This document shows positions 38,939 through 49,900 of a DNA stretch of 64,000 nucleotides, in pieces. Position numbers and translations under genes: made by a program. Numbering within the stretch: position 1 is the first letter of the stretch; every line of letters begins with the position of its first letter. Under the pieces are notes generated by a model. The model made no database searches and had not been told where the DNA came from. It saw only the letters and a list, made by a program, of their open reading frames with translations. The stretch is from Syngnathus acus (Eukaryota; Chordata; Actinopteri; Syngnathiformes; Syngnathidae), in contig NC_051090.1 of the NCBI RefSeq assembly GCF_901709675.1, positions 10,425,342 to 10,489,341 on the forward strand, given 5' to 3'.

Positions 38939-40858
38939 ATGGTATCAGCAAAAGGCGCAGCCATCGGCATCGACCTGGGCACCACGTACTCCTGCGTGGG
39001 CGTTTACCAGCATGGCAAAGTGGAGATCATCGCCAACGACCAGGGCAACAGAACCACGCCCAGCTATGTGGCGTTCACCGACACAGAGAGGCTGATCGGT
39101 GAGGCCGCCAAGAACCAGGTTGCATTGAACCCCGGCAACACAGTGTTTGACGCAAAGAGACTGATCGGAAGGAGGTTTGACGATCCGGTGGTGCAAGCAG
39201 ACAGGAAGCACTGGCCCTTCGAGGTGGTCGCCAATGAAGGGAAGGCCAAAATCAAGGTGCAACACAAAGGGGAGGACAAAGCCTTCTACCCAGAGGAGAT
39301 CTCCTCCATGGTGCTGGTGAAAATGAAGGAGACGGCCGAAGCCTATCTGGGTCAACGGGTGACAGATGCCGTGGTAACGGTGCCCGCCTACTTCAATGAC
39401 TCTCAACGGCAGGCCACCAAAGACGCGGGCGTCATCGCGGGATTGAACATCCTAAGGATCATCAATGAGCCCACAGCTGCGGCCATCGCCTACGGTCTGG
39501 ACAAAGGCCGGTCAGGAGAACGCAACGTCCTCATCTTCGATCTGGGCGGCGGCACCTTCGACGTGTCCATCCTGACTATCGAGGATGGCATCTTTGAGGT
39601 CAAAGCCACCGCTGGGGATACGCATCTGGGCGGAGAAGACTTTGACAACCGCATGGTGGAGCACTTTGCGGCCGAGTTCAAGAGGAAGCACAAGAAAGAC
39701 ATCAGCCAGAACAAGAGGGCCTTGCGGAGGCTGCGCACCGCCTGCGAGAGGGCCAAGAGGACGCTGTCCTCCAGCTCCCAGGCCAACGTAGAGATCGACT
39801 CCCTCTTTGAGGGCATCGACTTCTACACCTCCATTACCAGGGCTCGCTTTGACGAGCTGTGCGCTGACCTGTTCAGGGGAACCCTGGAGCCGATCGAGAA
39901 AGCCCTGAGGGACGCCAAGATGGATAAGGGCCAGATCCACGATGTGGTTCTTGTCGGCGGCTCCACCCGGATCCCGAGAATCCAGAAGCTCCTACAGGAC
40001 TTTTTCAACGGCAAGGAGCTGAACAAGAGCATCAATCCAGATGAGGCGGTGGCTTACGGCGCAGCCGTCCAGGCCGCCATCCTCACGGGGGACACCTCAG
40101 GCAATGTCCAGGACCTGTTGCTACTGGATGTGGCGCCGCTGTCGCTGGGCATCGAGACCGCCGGAGGTGTCATGACGCCGCTCATCAAACGCAACACTAC
40201 CATTCCCACCAAGCAAACGCAAATCTTCAGCACCTACTCCGACAACCAGTCCGACGTCCTCGTCCAGGTCTTGGAGGGCGAGAGAGCCATGGCCAAAGAC
40301 AACAACCTTCTGGGAAAGTTTGAGCTGAGTGGAATCCCGCCAGCGCCACGAGGCGTGCCGCAGATCGAGGTCACTTTCGACGTGGATGCCAACGGCATCT
40401 TGAACGTTTCTGCAGTAGACAAAAGCACCGGCAAGGAGAACAAAATCACCATCACCAATGACAAAGGCCGTCTGAGCAGAGAGGAGATCGAGAAGATGGT
40501 GGGTGACGCCCAAAAGTACAAAGCTGAGGATGACCTGCAGCGCGACAAGATTGCTGCCAAGAACACTCTGGAGGCGTTCATCTTCAACGTGAAGAGCAGC
40601 GTTCAGGACGAGAAGCTGGCGGCCCGCTTGAGCGAGGAGGACAAGAAGACACTGACGGACAAGTGCGAGCAGACCCTCTGCTGGCTGGAGAACAACCAGC
40701 TGGCCGACAGAGACGAGTTCCAGCACAAGCAAAGGGAGCTGGAACAAGTGTGCCAGCCGATCATCAGCAAGCTGTATCAGGGGGCGGGGCCCTCCGAAGG
40801 TTGCAGGGCACAGGCGCGAGCTGGCACCCAGGGGCCCGTCGTTGAAGAGGTGGACTGA
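38939..40858 (+). CDS. hsp70: heat shock 70 kDa protein, cytosolic, inducible type
   Basis: ATP-dependent chaperone that binds exposed hydrophobic peptides and works with J-proteins and nucleotide-exchange factors in the cytosol and nucleus. The 639-aa frame is complete. The ATPase domain (about 1-385) has the family signatures IDLGTTYS (11-18), [14 protein letters not shown] (199-212) and [15 protein letters not shown] (336-350). The interdomain linker DLLLLDV is at 392-398, followed by the substrate-binding domain and lid. It ends in EEVD, which recruits CHIP/HOP-type TPR co-chaperones and marks a cytosolic member. The intronless CDS and heat-shock promoter point to the stress-inducible HSPA1 type rather than constitutive HSPA8, which has introns in its CDS. 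The tail before EEVD (about 615-635) lacks GGMP repeats and is unusual ([14 protein letters not shown]). The start is fixed by the conserved N-terminus. A polyadenylation signal follows at 41139. Confidence 0.97.
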   Translation: MVSAKGAAIGIDLGTTYSCVGVYQHGKVEIIANDQGNRTTPSYVAFTDTERLIGEAAKNQVALNPGNTVFDAKRLIGRRFDDPVVQADRKHWPFEVVANEGKAKIKVQHKGEDKAFYPEEISSMVLVKMKETAEAYLGQRVTDAVVTVPAYFNDSQRQATKDAGVIAGLNILRIINEPTAAAIAYGLDKGRSGERNVLIFDLGGGTFDVSILTIEDGIFEVKATAGDTHLGGEDFDNRMVEHFAAEFKRKHKKDISQNKRALRRLRTACERAKRTLSSSSQANVEIDSLFEGIDFYTSITRARFDELCADLFRGTLEPIEKALRDAKMDKGQIHDVVLVGGSTRIPRIQKLLQDFFNGKELNKSINPDEAVAYGAAVQAAILTGDTSGNVQDLLLLDVAPLSLGIETAGGVMTPLIKRNTTIPTKQTQIFSTYSDNQSDVLVQVLEGERAMAKDNNLLGKFELSGIPPAPRGVPQIEVTFDVDANGILNVSAVDKSTGKENKITITNDKGRLSREEIEKMVGDAQKYKAEDDLQRDKIAAKNTLEAFIFNVKSSVQDEKLAARLSEEDKKTLTDKCEQTLCWLENNQLADRDEFQHKQRELEQVCQPIISKLYQGAGPSEGCRAQARAGTQGPVVEEVD

Positions 40859-41138
40859 GGACCAACCTCACGTCGCACACTCGACAGACTTTGCGTTGAA
40901 TTCTCTTCATGATTCGACATTGTAAGCCCTAAACTAATAACTTCATGGCCACACTTCTCTGCTGTATTTTGTAAATACTTTTCTATTGACCACTGTCAGT
41001 TGTGCTTTTAATCAACATCTGTGAAATTTGTTGTATGGCCGTTCATATTTGATACTGTAAATTGTTAGCAGTACGAAATACTAATTTGTTCAAATATGTA
41101 TTGCATGAAAAAAAATATTTGTCAATGTGTGCCAAGTG

Positions 41139-41144
41139 AATAAA
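41139..41144 (+). terminator. hsp70: hsp70 polyadenylation signal AATAAA
   Basis: AATAAA about 280 bp after the stop codon, in an AT-rich 3'UTR, followed within 40 bp by T-rich sequence. Confidence 0.75.
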
Positions 41145-41229
41145 TGTTTGAAAGTCCCAAACAATTTCAGACTTTGCTTGTTTCGTAATAGTACAAGCTA
41201 GTTTTAAAATTATTTTAAACATTTTACTT

Positions 41230-41375
41230 TGTGAACTTATCGATCATCTCTGCGACAGACTTTGGTCGCCGGCTTTTTACGTCACTTAGTCACAATTTCC
41301 GACACAAACAGACGCGGGCAAACATGAGGTCAAAAGTGATTACCTTCATCGGTTTGTAACAAAACATACACCTAA
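41230..41375 (+). promoter_or_regulatory. dnajc19: putative dnajc19 core promoter
   Basis: The whole space between the hsp70 polyadenylation signal and the inferred dnajc19 start codon is only about 230 bp. It contains a CRE/ATF-like TACGTCAC at 41278-41285 and GC-richer sequence (GGTCGCCGGC) just upstream. There is no TATA box, as usual for housekeeping mitochondrial genes. The exact transcription start cannot be seen. Confidence 0.4.
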
Positions 41376-42505
41376 ATGGCGAGTATAACTTCATATTTAT
41401 TACTTACTAGAACGGGGGAGACCCCTTTATTGTAACGTTAAGAAATGCCTCGACGAGATGGCTGGGCTAACGTAGGCTTCGTTCGAGTGTGCTATCCAAC
41501 GCGAACGACAAATTCGGTTTCGACTAAAATATCTATTTGTGCATGCGTGCGCTGTACTTACATTTTGAGAATTTTTTTGTATGCATTGACATTTCGTACT
41601 TTGTCGTGATTTTTACTTGCTGCCGGTGTACACTCGATTAGGCCAGTTCCGTGGTGGCAGCGGGGCTAGCTTTGGCTGCAGCTGGATTTGTAGGCAAGTA
41701 CTGGAAGTGCACTCTTGTTAAGTCCCTTAAGTTTGTTTTTTGCGCCCTTGACCCTGGTATGGCCTTCTCCATTTCCTCACCAGGTCGCTCTGTTATGCAG
41801 GCCATCAAGCAGATGCAGCCCGAAGTCAAACAGGCCATTCAGAGCTTCCCCAAGACTGTGAGGCTCATTATAATTAAAATGTATTTCTGTATGACGTATT
41901 TGTTTTGATTAGGTGATACTTCATTGGCAGGTGCAAGGTACAAATTGTCCTCGACCTGTCCGAAGCATCACTGTATTATACAATTAAAAAAATAAAATAA
42001 AAGACACTGACCTGGCTGATGGATTACTGTTGTAGGCTCCTGCTGTAGTGCTCATGGACATTTATGATTTTGATTTGAGGATAAAAGTCTTTACAAATGT
42101 GCATATATATTGTAGGCCTTTGGACAGGGTTACTATCGAGGTGGTTTTGAACCAAAGATGACCAACAGAGAAGCTGCATTGATATTAGGTGTCAGGTATG
42201 CGAAGTCTTTAACATTTAGTCTTGCTTTGCATGAGGCTATATGCCAAAACGACTATGTCTTTCAGTCCCACTACCAGTTGGAATAAGGTCCGTGGAGCCC
42301 ACTTAAGACTGATGATACTAAACCACCCAGACAGAGGTTGGTGAAAAGCTTAACCTTTTTTCCTGGAGAGCGCTCTTAGCGTGAGCTCAAGGATTCCAAG
42401 TTTGCGCTTCACAAATATTCTTATGTTCTTGCAGGTGGCTCTCCCTACCTAGCAGCCAAGATTAACGAGGCTAAAGATCTAATTGAGAGTCAAGCAAAGA
42501 AGTGA
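41376..42505 (+). CDS. dnajc19: DnaJ homologue C19 (TIM14/Pam18), mitochondrial import motor
   Basis: J-protein of the inner mitochondrial membrane; it stimulates mitochondrial HSP70 in the TIM23 presequence-translocase motor and associates with prohibitin. Coding exons: 41376-41378 (ATG only), 41642-41693, 41784-41857, 42116-42195, 42266-42336, 42435-42505. All phases join to give 116 aa, the human length. Residues 4-19 are a transmembrane helix ([15 protein letters not shown]). The conserved [12 protein letters not shown] follows at 48-59. The J domain fills the C-terminus with HPD at 90-92 intact, then [17 protein letters not shown]. Exon 1 is inferred because exon 2 begins with the Ala after Met, as I recall for human. 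The only well-placed upstream ATG is followed by GCGAGT, which would be a GC donor. Intron 2 also starts with GC (GTAG|GCAAGT). A polyadenylation signal is at 42576. Confidence 0.93.
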
Positions 42506-42575
42506 GAAGACTGAACCAAGCAGCTACAACATTATTCATATTGTTGCACTTGAGCGATAGTTTATGGACTTTTCA

Positions 42576-42581
42576 AATAAA
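42576..42581 (+). terminator. dnajc19: dnajc19 polyadenylation signal AATAAA
   Basis: AATAAA 71 bp after the stop codon, followed by TTGTTTTGTGATTTTT as a U-rich downstream element. Confidence 0.8.
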
Positions 42582-42719
42582 TGACATTGTAAATAGAGCT
42601 TTCTTGTTTTGTGATTTTTAGGTTCAGTATGACTCAAGATTCTCAATGTCCCATTCATTGATGTTCCTCTGTTTATAAGAGTACACAGTTTGGTTTGGTG
42701 ATCTACATGAAAGATCAAG

Positions 42720-42725
42720 TTTATT
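42720..42725 (-). terminator. fxr1: fxr1 candidate polyadenylation signal
   Basis: TTTATT on the plus strand is AATAAA on the minus strand. It lies about 1.25 kb after the fxr1 stop codon and about 140 bp from the dnajc19 signal, so the two genes converge tail to tail. Other AT-rich candidates lie nearer (about 42930-42945). Confidence 0.5.
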
Positions 42726-43270
42726 TAAGAACTACCTGCATACAAAACATATTGCACATCAACCAACCAGAATGATCCTTTAGAAAAAAAATCAAAATAC
42801 TGTTGCCCATCCAACAGAAAAACATGCACTGCCATAACTCAGTAGTCCAAATTTATCATGTCCTCTCATGTACGTTTAGAGTAGAGATGTTTTTTTTTTT
42901 TATTTGTGTTTTTTTAAATACTGTACATTTTTAAAATAAATAAGCCTTTTGGGGAAACAGTCAATCAGTTTCCAGCCAAACAAACAAACAAACAAAAAAA
43001 ATCGGCTACATCTGTGTTGAGCACACAAGGCAGTTTCCAACTACAATTAACTCTTAACAGAAAACGATGTTTCAGTGCAAAGGAAATGACTCCAAGGTTT
43101 CTTTTCCAGGTACGCTGTAACATTTCCTCACAAACAAAGTGGTTGCATATTGAAAAAGAGAAAGCAGCTATGCCAAACTCAACAAACATTAAGAACAGAT
43201 ATCTGAGTGACTTTTCGGGGTCTTTAGTGGTTGTTGCTTTTTGTCGCTTCACAGTGGCAAGAGAGCGTTT

Positions 43271-43302
<32 letters not shown>

Positions 43303-43971
43303 CATGGGCTCATCTGGTCCAACTGTGGTAGGCAAACCACCATCAAACACGTGAAAAGGTTTCAGATATTGTGCGTTTTAGGCATCATGTTCAAACTATT
43401 CTCAAGGCACGACAGCTGATCACGTCAATGTCAAGTATGCAGGGCTTCCAATTCATCCGCTCGACTGTGGTATAGCAACTTAAGATGCACCAAAATGTCC
43501 AGAAAATGTTTGGGAAGTCCACCCGATAAAGGCGGACATTAAAAGAAAAAAAAAAAACTGCTAAAATGTCACCCGAAAATAAGACCGGCATTCATACCAC
43601 AGGGTGGGTTGGAGTGGAATCCCTGACTACTTCCAGGTACTGCATTCACAGTCATCCTTGCGAGTGAAAATGAACATTTACATAATCGCAGTGCGCGTCT
43701 TTGGCCAGCTTATGCAGGAAGAACTACTGTAAAAAGACGAACCGCGTGGATAGCAGGACAAGAGTGTAAAGATGTGGCGGGAATACAGACCGCTAAATGT
43801 ACACCGCTTCAAATTTCAAAGTTTAAAAAAAAAAAAAGGGGGGGGGGGGGGGGGGGGGAATAGGGGACAGTTCTTTCTGCATTAAAAACAGAGATTCACA
43901 CAAAAGCAGGAGATTTCAAACAATACCAGCCAGATTAGCTGAAAAATTGGAAACCATGTTTCGGGATTTGA
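42726..43971 (-). other. fxr1: fxr1 3' untranslated region (putative)
   Basis: Non-coding between the fxr1 stop codon (43972-43974) and the candidate polyadenylation signal. In the mRNA sense it contains a C21-U13 tract (43825-43858), a U-tract of about 28-30 (about 43273-43302) and further U runs near 42890-42905 and 43543-43555. FXR1 mRNAs usually have long regulated 3'UTRs, but the exact end is not proven. Confidence 0.55.
43825..43858 (-). repeat. A13-G21 homopolymer tract (C21-U13 in fxr1 mRNA)
   Basis: Thirteen A then twenty-one G on the plus strand. In the fxr1 3'UTR this reads as a C run followed by a U run. A G21 run can form quadruplexes in DNA, and C/U tracts are typical sites for poly(rC)-binding proteins and PTB. 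Homopolymer length may be affected by sequencing error. Confidence 0.9.
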
Positions 43972-46900
43972 CTAGGAGAGGCCATTGACAACAGGTTTGG
44001 GGTCCTGGTCACCTTTGTCCGGGACTTTGGTTACCCCCTCAGTGGAGCCCGGGTCCTCTTGGGTGTCGCCGTTGTCGGAACCGTTGGTGGTCATGGAGGG
44101 AGCCTCGGGGCTGTGCTCTGCTCTGGTGTCCCCCTGACCCTGGAGGAGAAAGAAAATGAAATAAAAACTCATCACATAATGGCCAAAGCTCAAACCCCGC
44201 TTTGAAGGCAGGACTGGATGCTCGGTAAGCAATTTGCCGCCAAAGGAAAAAAGATTGTAGTGTGAAACCTCATCCTGGTTGACGTGGGCCTCCTTGGGCG
44301 ACGGCATCCGTCTGCTCTGAGAGTCGGCCCGGGACATCAAGTCGGCCACCGTCACTGCGCACAGAGCAGATGAGACGAGTGATTGGCCATCGACGTCCAG
44401 GAAGGAGTGAGCCTTCGGGCGCTTATTTGGACAGTCGCGAGCTGAGCATACGGAACATGCCGGAAAAGAGGAACCTGACTTCACTCACTCGCCTCGATTG
44501 TGTGACGACCACTCAATCGTTTGATGTTTTAAACTTTAGGATTACAGGATGAAGCTTTCGAAAGGAATTTTCTGTATGTCACAATATTGTGATGGCTCTA
44601 TTTAGTACATTTGAACCATCAAGGTTCCTTATACTTTATTGACTATAGGAACATGTGGAGGTTAGTCTTTAATTAAACTTAAAATTGAATAATGAAAAAA
44701 AAAAAACAAGTCTTGAGTTTATCCCTGATAAAACCATCACATAGAAGTTCTGTCTGAAGGTTGGTTTTTTTTCTACCCATGCAGTCTAAAGGCAATGAAA
44801 AGCGCATGCTCTTGAGACACACCACTTGAGTGTGTCAGAGGAAACGGCAGCCAGACAACCGTTGCAAAAACATTATTAGTGAAGGTCTTGCAAGTGCTGA
44901 GGAGGAGAATGCCGAGAGGTTAAAAATATTTTTTCAAAACAAAAGGCAGCCACATTCAGTGATTATGTGCAAGCTCCCAGGAAACGGCAAAGTAGTATCA
45001 TCACAAATGTGTTTATGTGATTAGTTTGGAAAGGACGCGTCAAACAAAACTTTTGCGCAGACGTCACGGGTTACCTGGCTGCCTGTCGTCAGGCAGGTGA
45101 GCGCGACGTCGCCGACTACGATTGCGACGCTGCGGTTGAGCTTCGGCCTCATCTGAGGGTGGCGAGAGGGAGTTCATGCTAAACACGGCGTTCGGGCAAG
45201 CCGTTTGTCTTGCTCCGAGCTGGCTCATTTTACATGAAGCCGCAAGCTAAGTGTTTATTTTTTCAAAGTCGTATAGAAAGCAAAGAAAAACTAACAGACG
45301 GGAAATCGTCACACATTTAAAGACTTGCGTACCGATTCCATTTTCGCTCATGGAGGCGTTGTCCGACTCGCTCATGCCGTCCATCATGGTGGCTTCCTCG
45401 TCCGTCCTGCGTCGTCGAGAACGCCGCTGGCGGGTGGTGAGCAAGTTGGACTCGCTCGCATCTGTGTCGGCGGTCTGGTCCGTCTCCGTGGCATCGCCGC
45501 GGGGCCCCGCTGCAAAGGCATCAGCTTCTTTCACATTACAATGTTGCTGAGCAGGAGCAAAATTTTGACGCGCATTTACCTGCACTGTTATTGTATCCGC
45601 CTCCTCTTCCTCGCCCTCCTCGTCCTCTGCCGGGTCCCGGTCTCCTGCGGCCATCCCTCTGTGGACGCGGACCTCTTTCCCTGCAAGGAGGCCAACCAAT
45701 GGATCAATTTACTCAATCAAGAATCTGAATCGAGAGTTGTTCGACTGAAAGACTGTGGTGAAATCTCGCAGTAATGGAAATCATTCTTAGAGGTCCTTGA
45801 AAAGTTATGGAAAAAGAAAATGCAACCCAATGTTTTGAAAACTTCATGGGAACATGCAATGGTGAAACGTGAGATTTAAAAATTAAACCCGCCAGAATCA
45901 GGTGAAGGTGGCCATCAGGAATTTCAGGAGATTCCAGAATGGTACGAAATAAAATGGAAAAACAATTGTACATCTGAAATGATATATTTGCCAACTAAAA
46001 CACCAGTAGAACGTGTTCATCTACTCGCCTCATTTGCTCGTCAGCAGCCTGAGACCAGTCGCCGACTTCATCTCGACGCTCCGAGTCAGTCTCGGATGCG
46101 TTGGAGTGCTCAGAGTTGGTGCCTGGCGGCCAATTGAGTAGAGTCGATTGCGTAAGGGGTCATGTGCAAACGTGACCGCCATCGAGACAAAAATGTGCTT
46201 CGATGCTGATAGAGCAGAAATCTCTACAGATATGGTCAGATGGCAGACAGGAGATTCGAGTGCCTACCGTAACCGGCGCCGTAGCCGTGGCCTCTGCGCC
46301 CGCGCCCTCGACTGTTGTAGGAGCGGCCGACGTGCGAGGATGACGACGAAGCGTTGGCGCTGCCGTCCGTGTTGTATCCGCCACCTCGCTCGCCGCCTCG
46401 CTCGCCGCCTCGTTCGCCTCCTCGCTCGCCCCTCTCTCCTCTCTCCCTCTCTCCGGGCCGGTGGCCCTGCGTGAGCTGACGCAACTGTTCGTCAATCTGC
46501 ATCCGCTCCAGACGAAGTTGCTCAACCTCCTAGTTGGATGACAAAGGGACAATGAGGCAAAGCGCTGAATTTAAGAAAAAAAAAAACAAAGGCACTTTAC
46601 AAACGTTACAAACTCATCATGCACACATCTACACATGCTGTGCCACTTAATCGTGCTAGGATGCGTTCCTGCGCGTTATCGCCAATCTTTCTCAGCTCTT
46701 CCTCTAGCTGCCGGCTCTGCGTGAGGAGCTCCATCATGTCCTACGTGGTGAAATGCCAACGTGGCACACCACATGCAAATAGCAAAAGACACAATGCCAA
46801 AGGGATGCGGAGGTAAATGAAAAAGCCAAGCAATAAATCCAAAGGAAGGAAGGGAGGATGCACCAAAAAGTGCTGGTTTAACACTGATTGTTGCAGATAT

Positions 46901-49900
46901 TAAAATAAATTAATCAATAAAAATAATGGATCAAACTGCTAACAACTAGCAGAACCCCCTCAACCAGATCCCTAGGGGTGACGTTGTCGATATTTCCACT
47001 GGCTACACTACAGTTTTATTTCCACAATTTAATGTCGAGCTACATGGAGAGACATTTGGCTGCTGGTGTCATTTCACAACATTCAGCCAGAAAATCATCT
47101 GGTGGAAACAAGCCTTTTTAACACAGATTTGAAAAAGGATTCATTTACAAAATTGAAAATAAATATGGCAAATCCAGGACGCACTCACAAACGCACGCAC
47201 GTTCTTACATTGAGGTAAGAGATGTGGTACTCCAGCAAGACCTGGACATTGCCAATACTCTCCTTAGTACCGACAAAGGTGAAGGGGACCATTCCCTGTG
47301 TCAACAAAAGCAAAGAAAAACAACGTGCAGGTCAGTATTGGGCAGTCAATGTCACGGCAAACCCGTGTTGGTAAGAAACCTTTGGTTTGTGAGGAGGAGC
47401 AAATTTTAAAAAAGCAGCTCACTTCCTGTCGAGGTTGCTTGTTGTCATTGTCCCCTTCTATCCTGACCCGCACCACTCCAGACTTGTCCACAATCTCCTG
47501 AATAACTTTTCCGCTCTTACCAATGACTTTACCTGAGGACAGAGAGCAATTTAAAATCTCACCGCAATAGTTTTGCTTTAGAGGGGTATTCAAATAAATT
47601 GCGAGATTTCAAAGATGTCCTTCGGACACTACGGTACTGTCTGATAAGTGGGAGGAGCTTATTTTACAAATGCTACCCAAAGTATGCATGATTCTCAAAG
47701 GGGGGGACGTGAGTCAAATATGCATTTCTAAGCATGTTTACATACCGACAAGGTTTCTTGGTACTTGGACAGAATCCTCCAGAAACTCCAGGTAGTTCCT
47801 TGCCTTTTTCACTGCTTCTGCCGTCTGAAAAACCAAGCACGAGAGCTTCGCTATGCGCAAACCAACAAGGGAAAGAAATGTGCAAACATTCAGATGTCAA
47901 AAGCCGCACGCCGACTGCACGCCGGAATGAGAACTAAATCTGCGCTGCTCACGCATACAAACAAGCAATTATGTGAGAAGAAGTGGACCTCTCCATAAAT
48001 TCTGAAGGTCCCGGTCTCTTCATCCAAATCGATGGCGGTGACGCCCGCGACTTTACGCGCTTGCTGAATGTTGGAGCCGTGACTGCCGATGGCCAGCCCC
48101 ATCAAATCAGTCCTCACCGCAAACTCTTCTTGGAAGGACGACACTAGGTGTCTGGAATTCTAAGCGCACAGTCGATAAGCAACTTTAGTCAAGTCAACAG
48201 AAGCGTCCAAATTCTTCAGCCTTCTCCAACGCTCGCCGCAACGCTACCTCGAGATGTTTTGTCGCTTCTTGGTTGCGAGACATGAGCATCACTTTGGTTC
48301 GGAGGCTGCGAAGGTGCATGTCACTCAGCAAAGAGACGCGCTTTGCTGTTGACTCGTTGGTAGACTACAAGCAGAAAAAAACAACTACATTACCAGCCTA
48401 GGCATTGTTAGAGGAGAGGAGGTCAACTGAAATTGATGTTTTCATGAGTACGAGCGAAGGGAAGACAGCTGGTTACCACAATGAGCAGCTCGCTGGTCTC
48501 GGGACAGTAAGAGACTTGACATGCTCCGACGGCTTTCTTAAACTCTTTATGGGCGTTGTCCGTCTGACACCTGACATGGATCAGCGCATCAACATCCAAA
48601 AATGTGTCCTCGGTACATTCCTTTTCAGTTTCACCCGGAAGTACTCTGGCACTCACGCTTCTTGGAGATCTTGCGGAACAGCGACGGTGCACTTGTGAAA
48701 GTAATTGTCGGTGATGGCCTTGTTGGTGTTGACCGGGCGCAAGCGTTCGAATGTCACAATCTCGTTGTAGGTGGCATCGCTGGCCGCATATTCGATAACA
48801 AAGAACTGGAAAACAAGAAAATGGGCAAAGCGATTCAAGAAAACAACTCACGGATATTTTAATTGATCAATCGTCCTGCCCGTTTTTGGCAACGCCGCAA
48901 ATCGGGTCCTATTCAGTCAGGCAAGACTCACGTCGCCTTTGGTCATGCAGACTTTAGCCAGCCACCAGCCGCAAGGTTCTAGATCATTGGCGCGGGAAAG
49001 GATCTGCCAAAAAATAAGACCAACACACTTACAGGCCACAAAAGCGGGAAAAAAGAAAACTAAATGCGAGTGATTCGTGCATACCTCCACCTCCTCACCC
49101 TCTCGGATCTCTTTCTTGGCATCGGCGGGCGGTGGCATACGCACGTCACCGAAGGGCACCTGGCGCTCGGGTTGCCAACTGAAAATAAAACAATTATGTG
49201 GCCGATGACGAGTGCAGTGAGCGTTTTCAAAACAGGACACCCAAAACTTGCAAACTCACTTGTTCTCAAAGGCAACGGTGAGAGAGTCATTGTGGATGTC
49301 TTTAACGAAGCCCTTGAAAAATAGAAACGCGCATCAATACGTCACTCAGTAAGAATAAAACTTGATATGAACAAATTGTCTTTAGAAATGGTTCTTTCTT
49401 CAATTGTTTTAAAGCAGTGGTTCTTAACCTGGGTTTGATCGAACCCTAGGGGTTTGGTGAGTCGGTCTCAGGGGTTCGACAGAGCATTCACTGCGAAGGT
49501 CAGAACACACCTGATTTATCGTGTAAATTCGTGATGACGCATATCTGAACTGGTCTCGTCAAGGCAACAGGAGAAGTCACACTGATTTGCAGGTATGTCA
49601 TTTGTTGTGAGTTCATGCAACGTGTTGGTTTTGTTCTTTGAACTAGGTGATATCCATGCACGGCTCAGTTTGTGCACCAGTAAAAAAACATTTATATCTT
49701 GAATTTTAATTTTTTTTTTTCGCTAAAGAGGGGTTTGGTGAATGCGCAAATGAAACTGGTGGGGTTCGGTACCTCCAACAAGGTTAAGAACCACTGTTCT
49801 AAAGTGTTTAGTATGCTCCTTTTTATTTGATCAAAAGTATTCTAATTTGTATCCTGAGAGTAGTTGTTTGAATTCATCCAAACTGTTTGCCTTTGAATCT

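Noticed and set aside
38945-40747. Long antisense frames of 142-208 codons within hsp70
   Set aside because: Shadows of the GC-rich codon use of hsp70 on the other strand.
41651-41908. 85-codon continuous frame across dnajc19 exons 2 and 3
   Set aside because: It reads through intron 2; splicing GTAG to the next exon restores the conserved [20 protein letters not shown] sequence.
46025-46028. Ending fxr1 exon 13 at the GT donor as the main form
   Set aside because: That choice puts exon 14 in a frame with a stop and loses the RGG box; kept only as an alternative splice.
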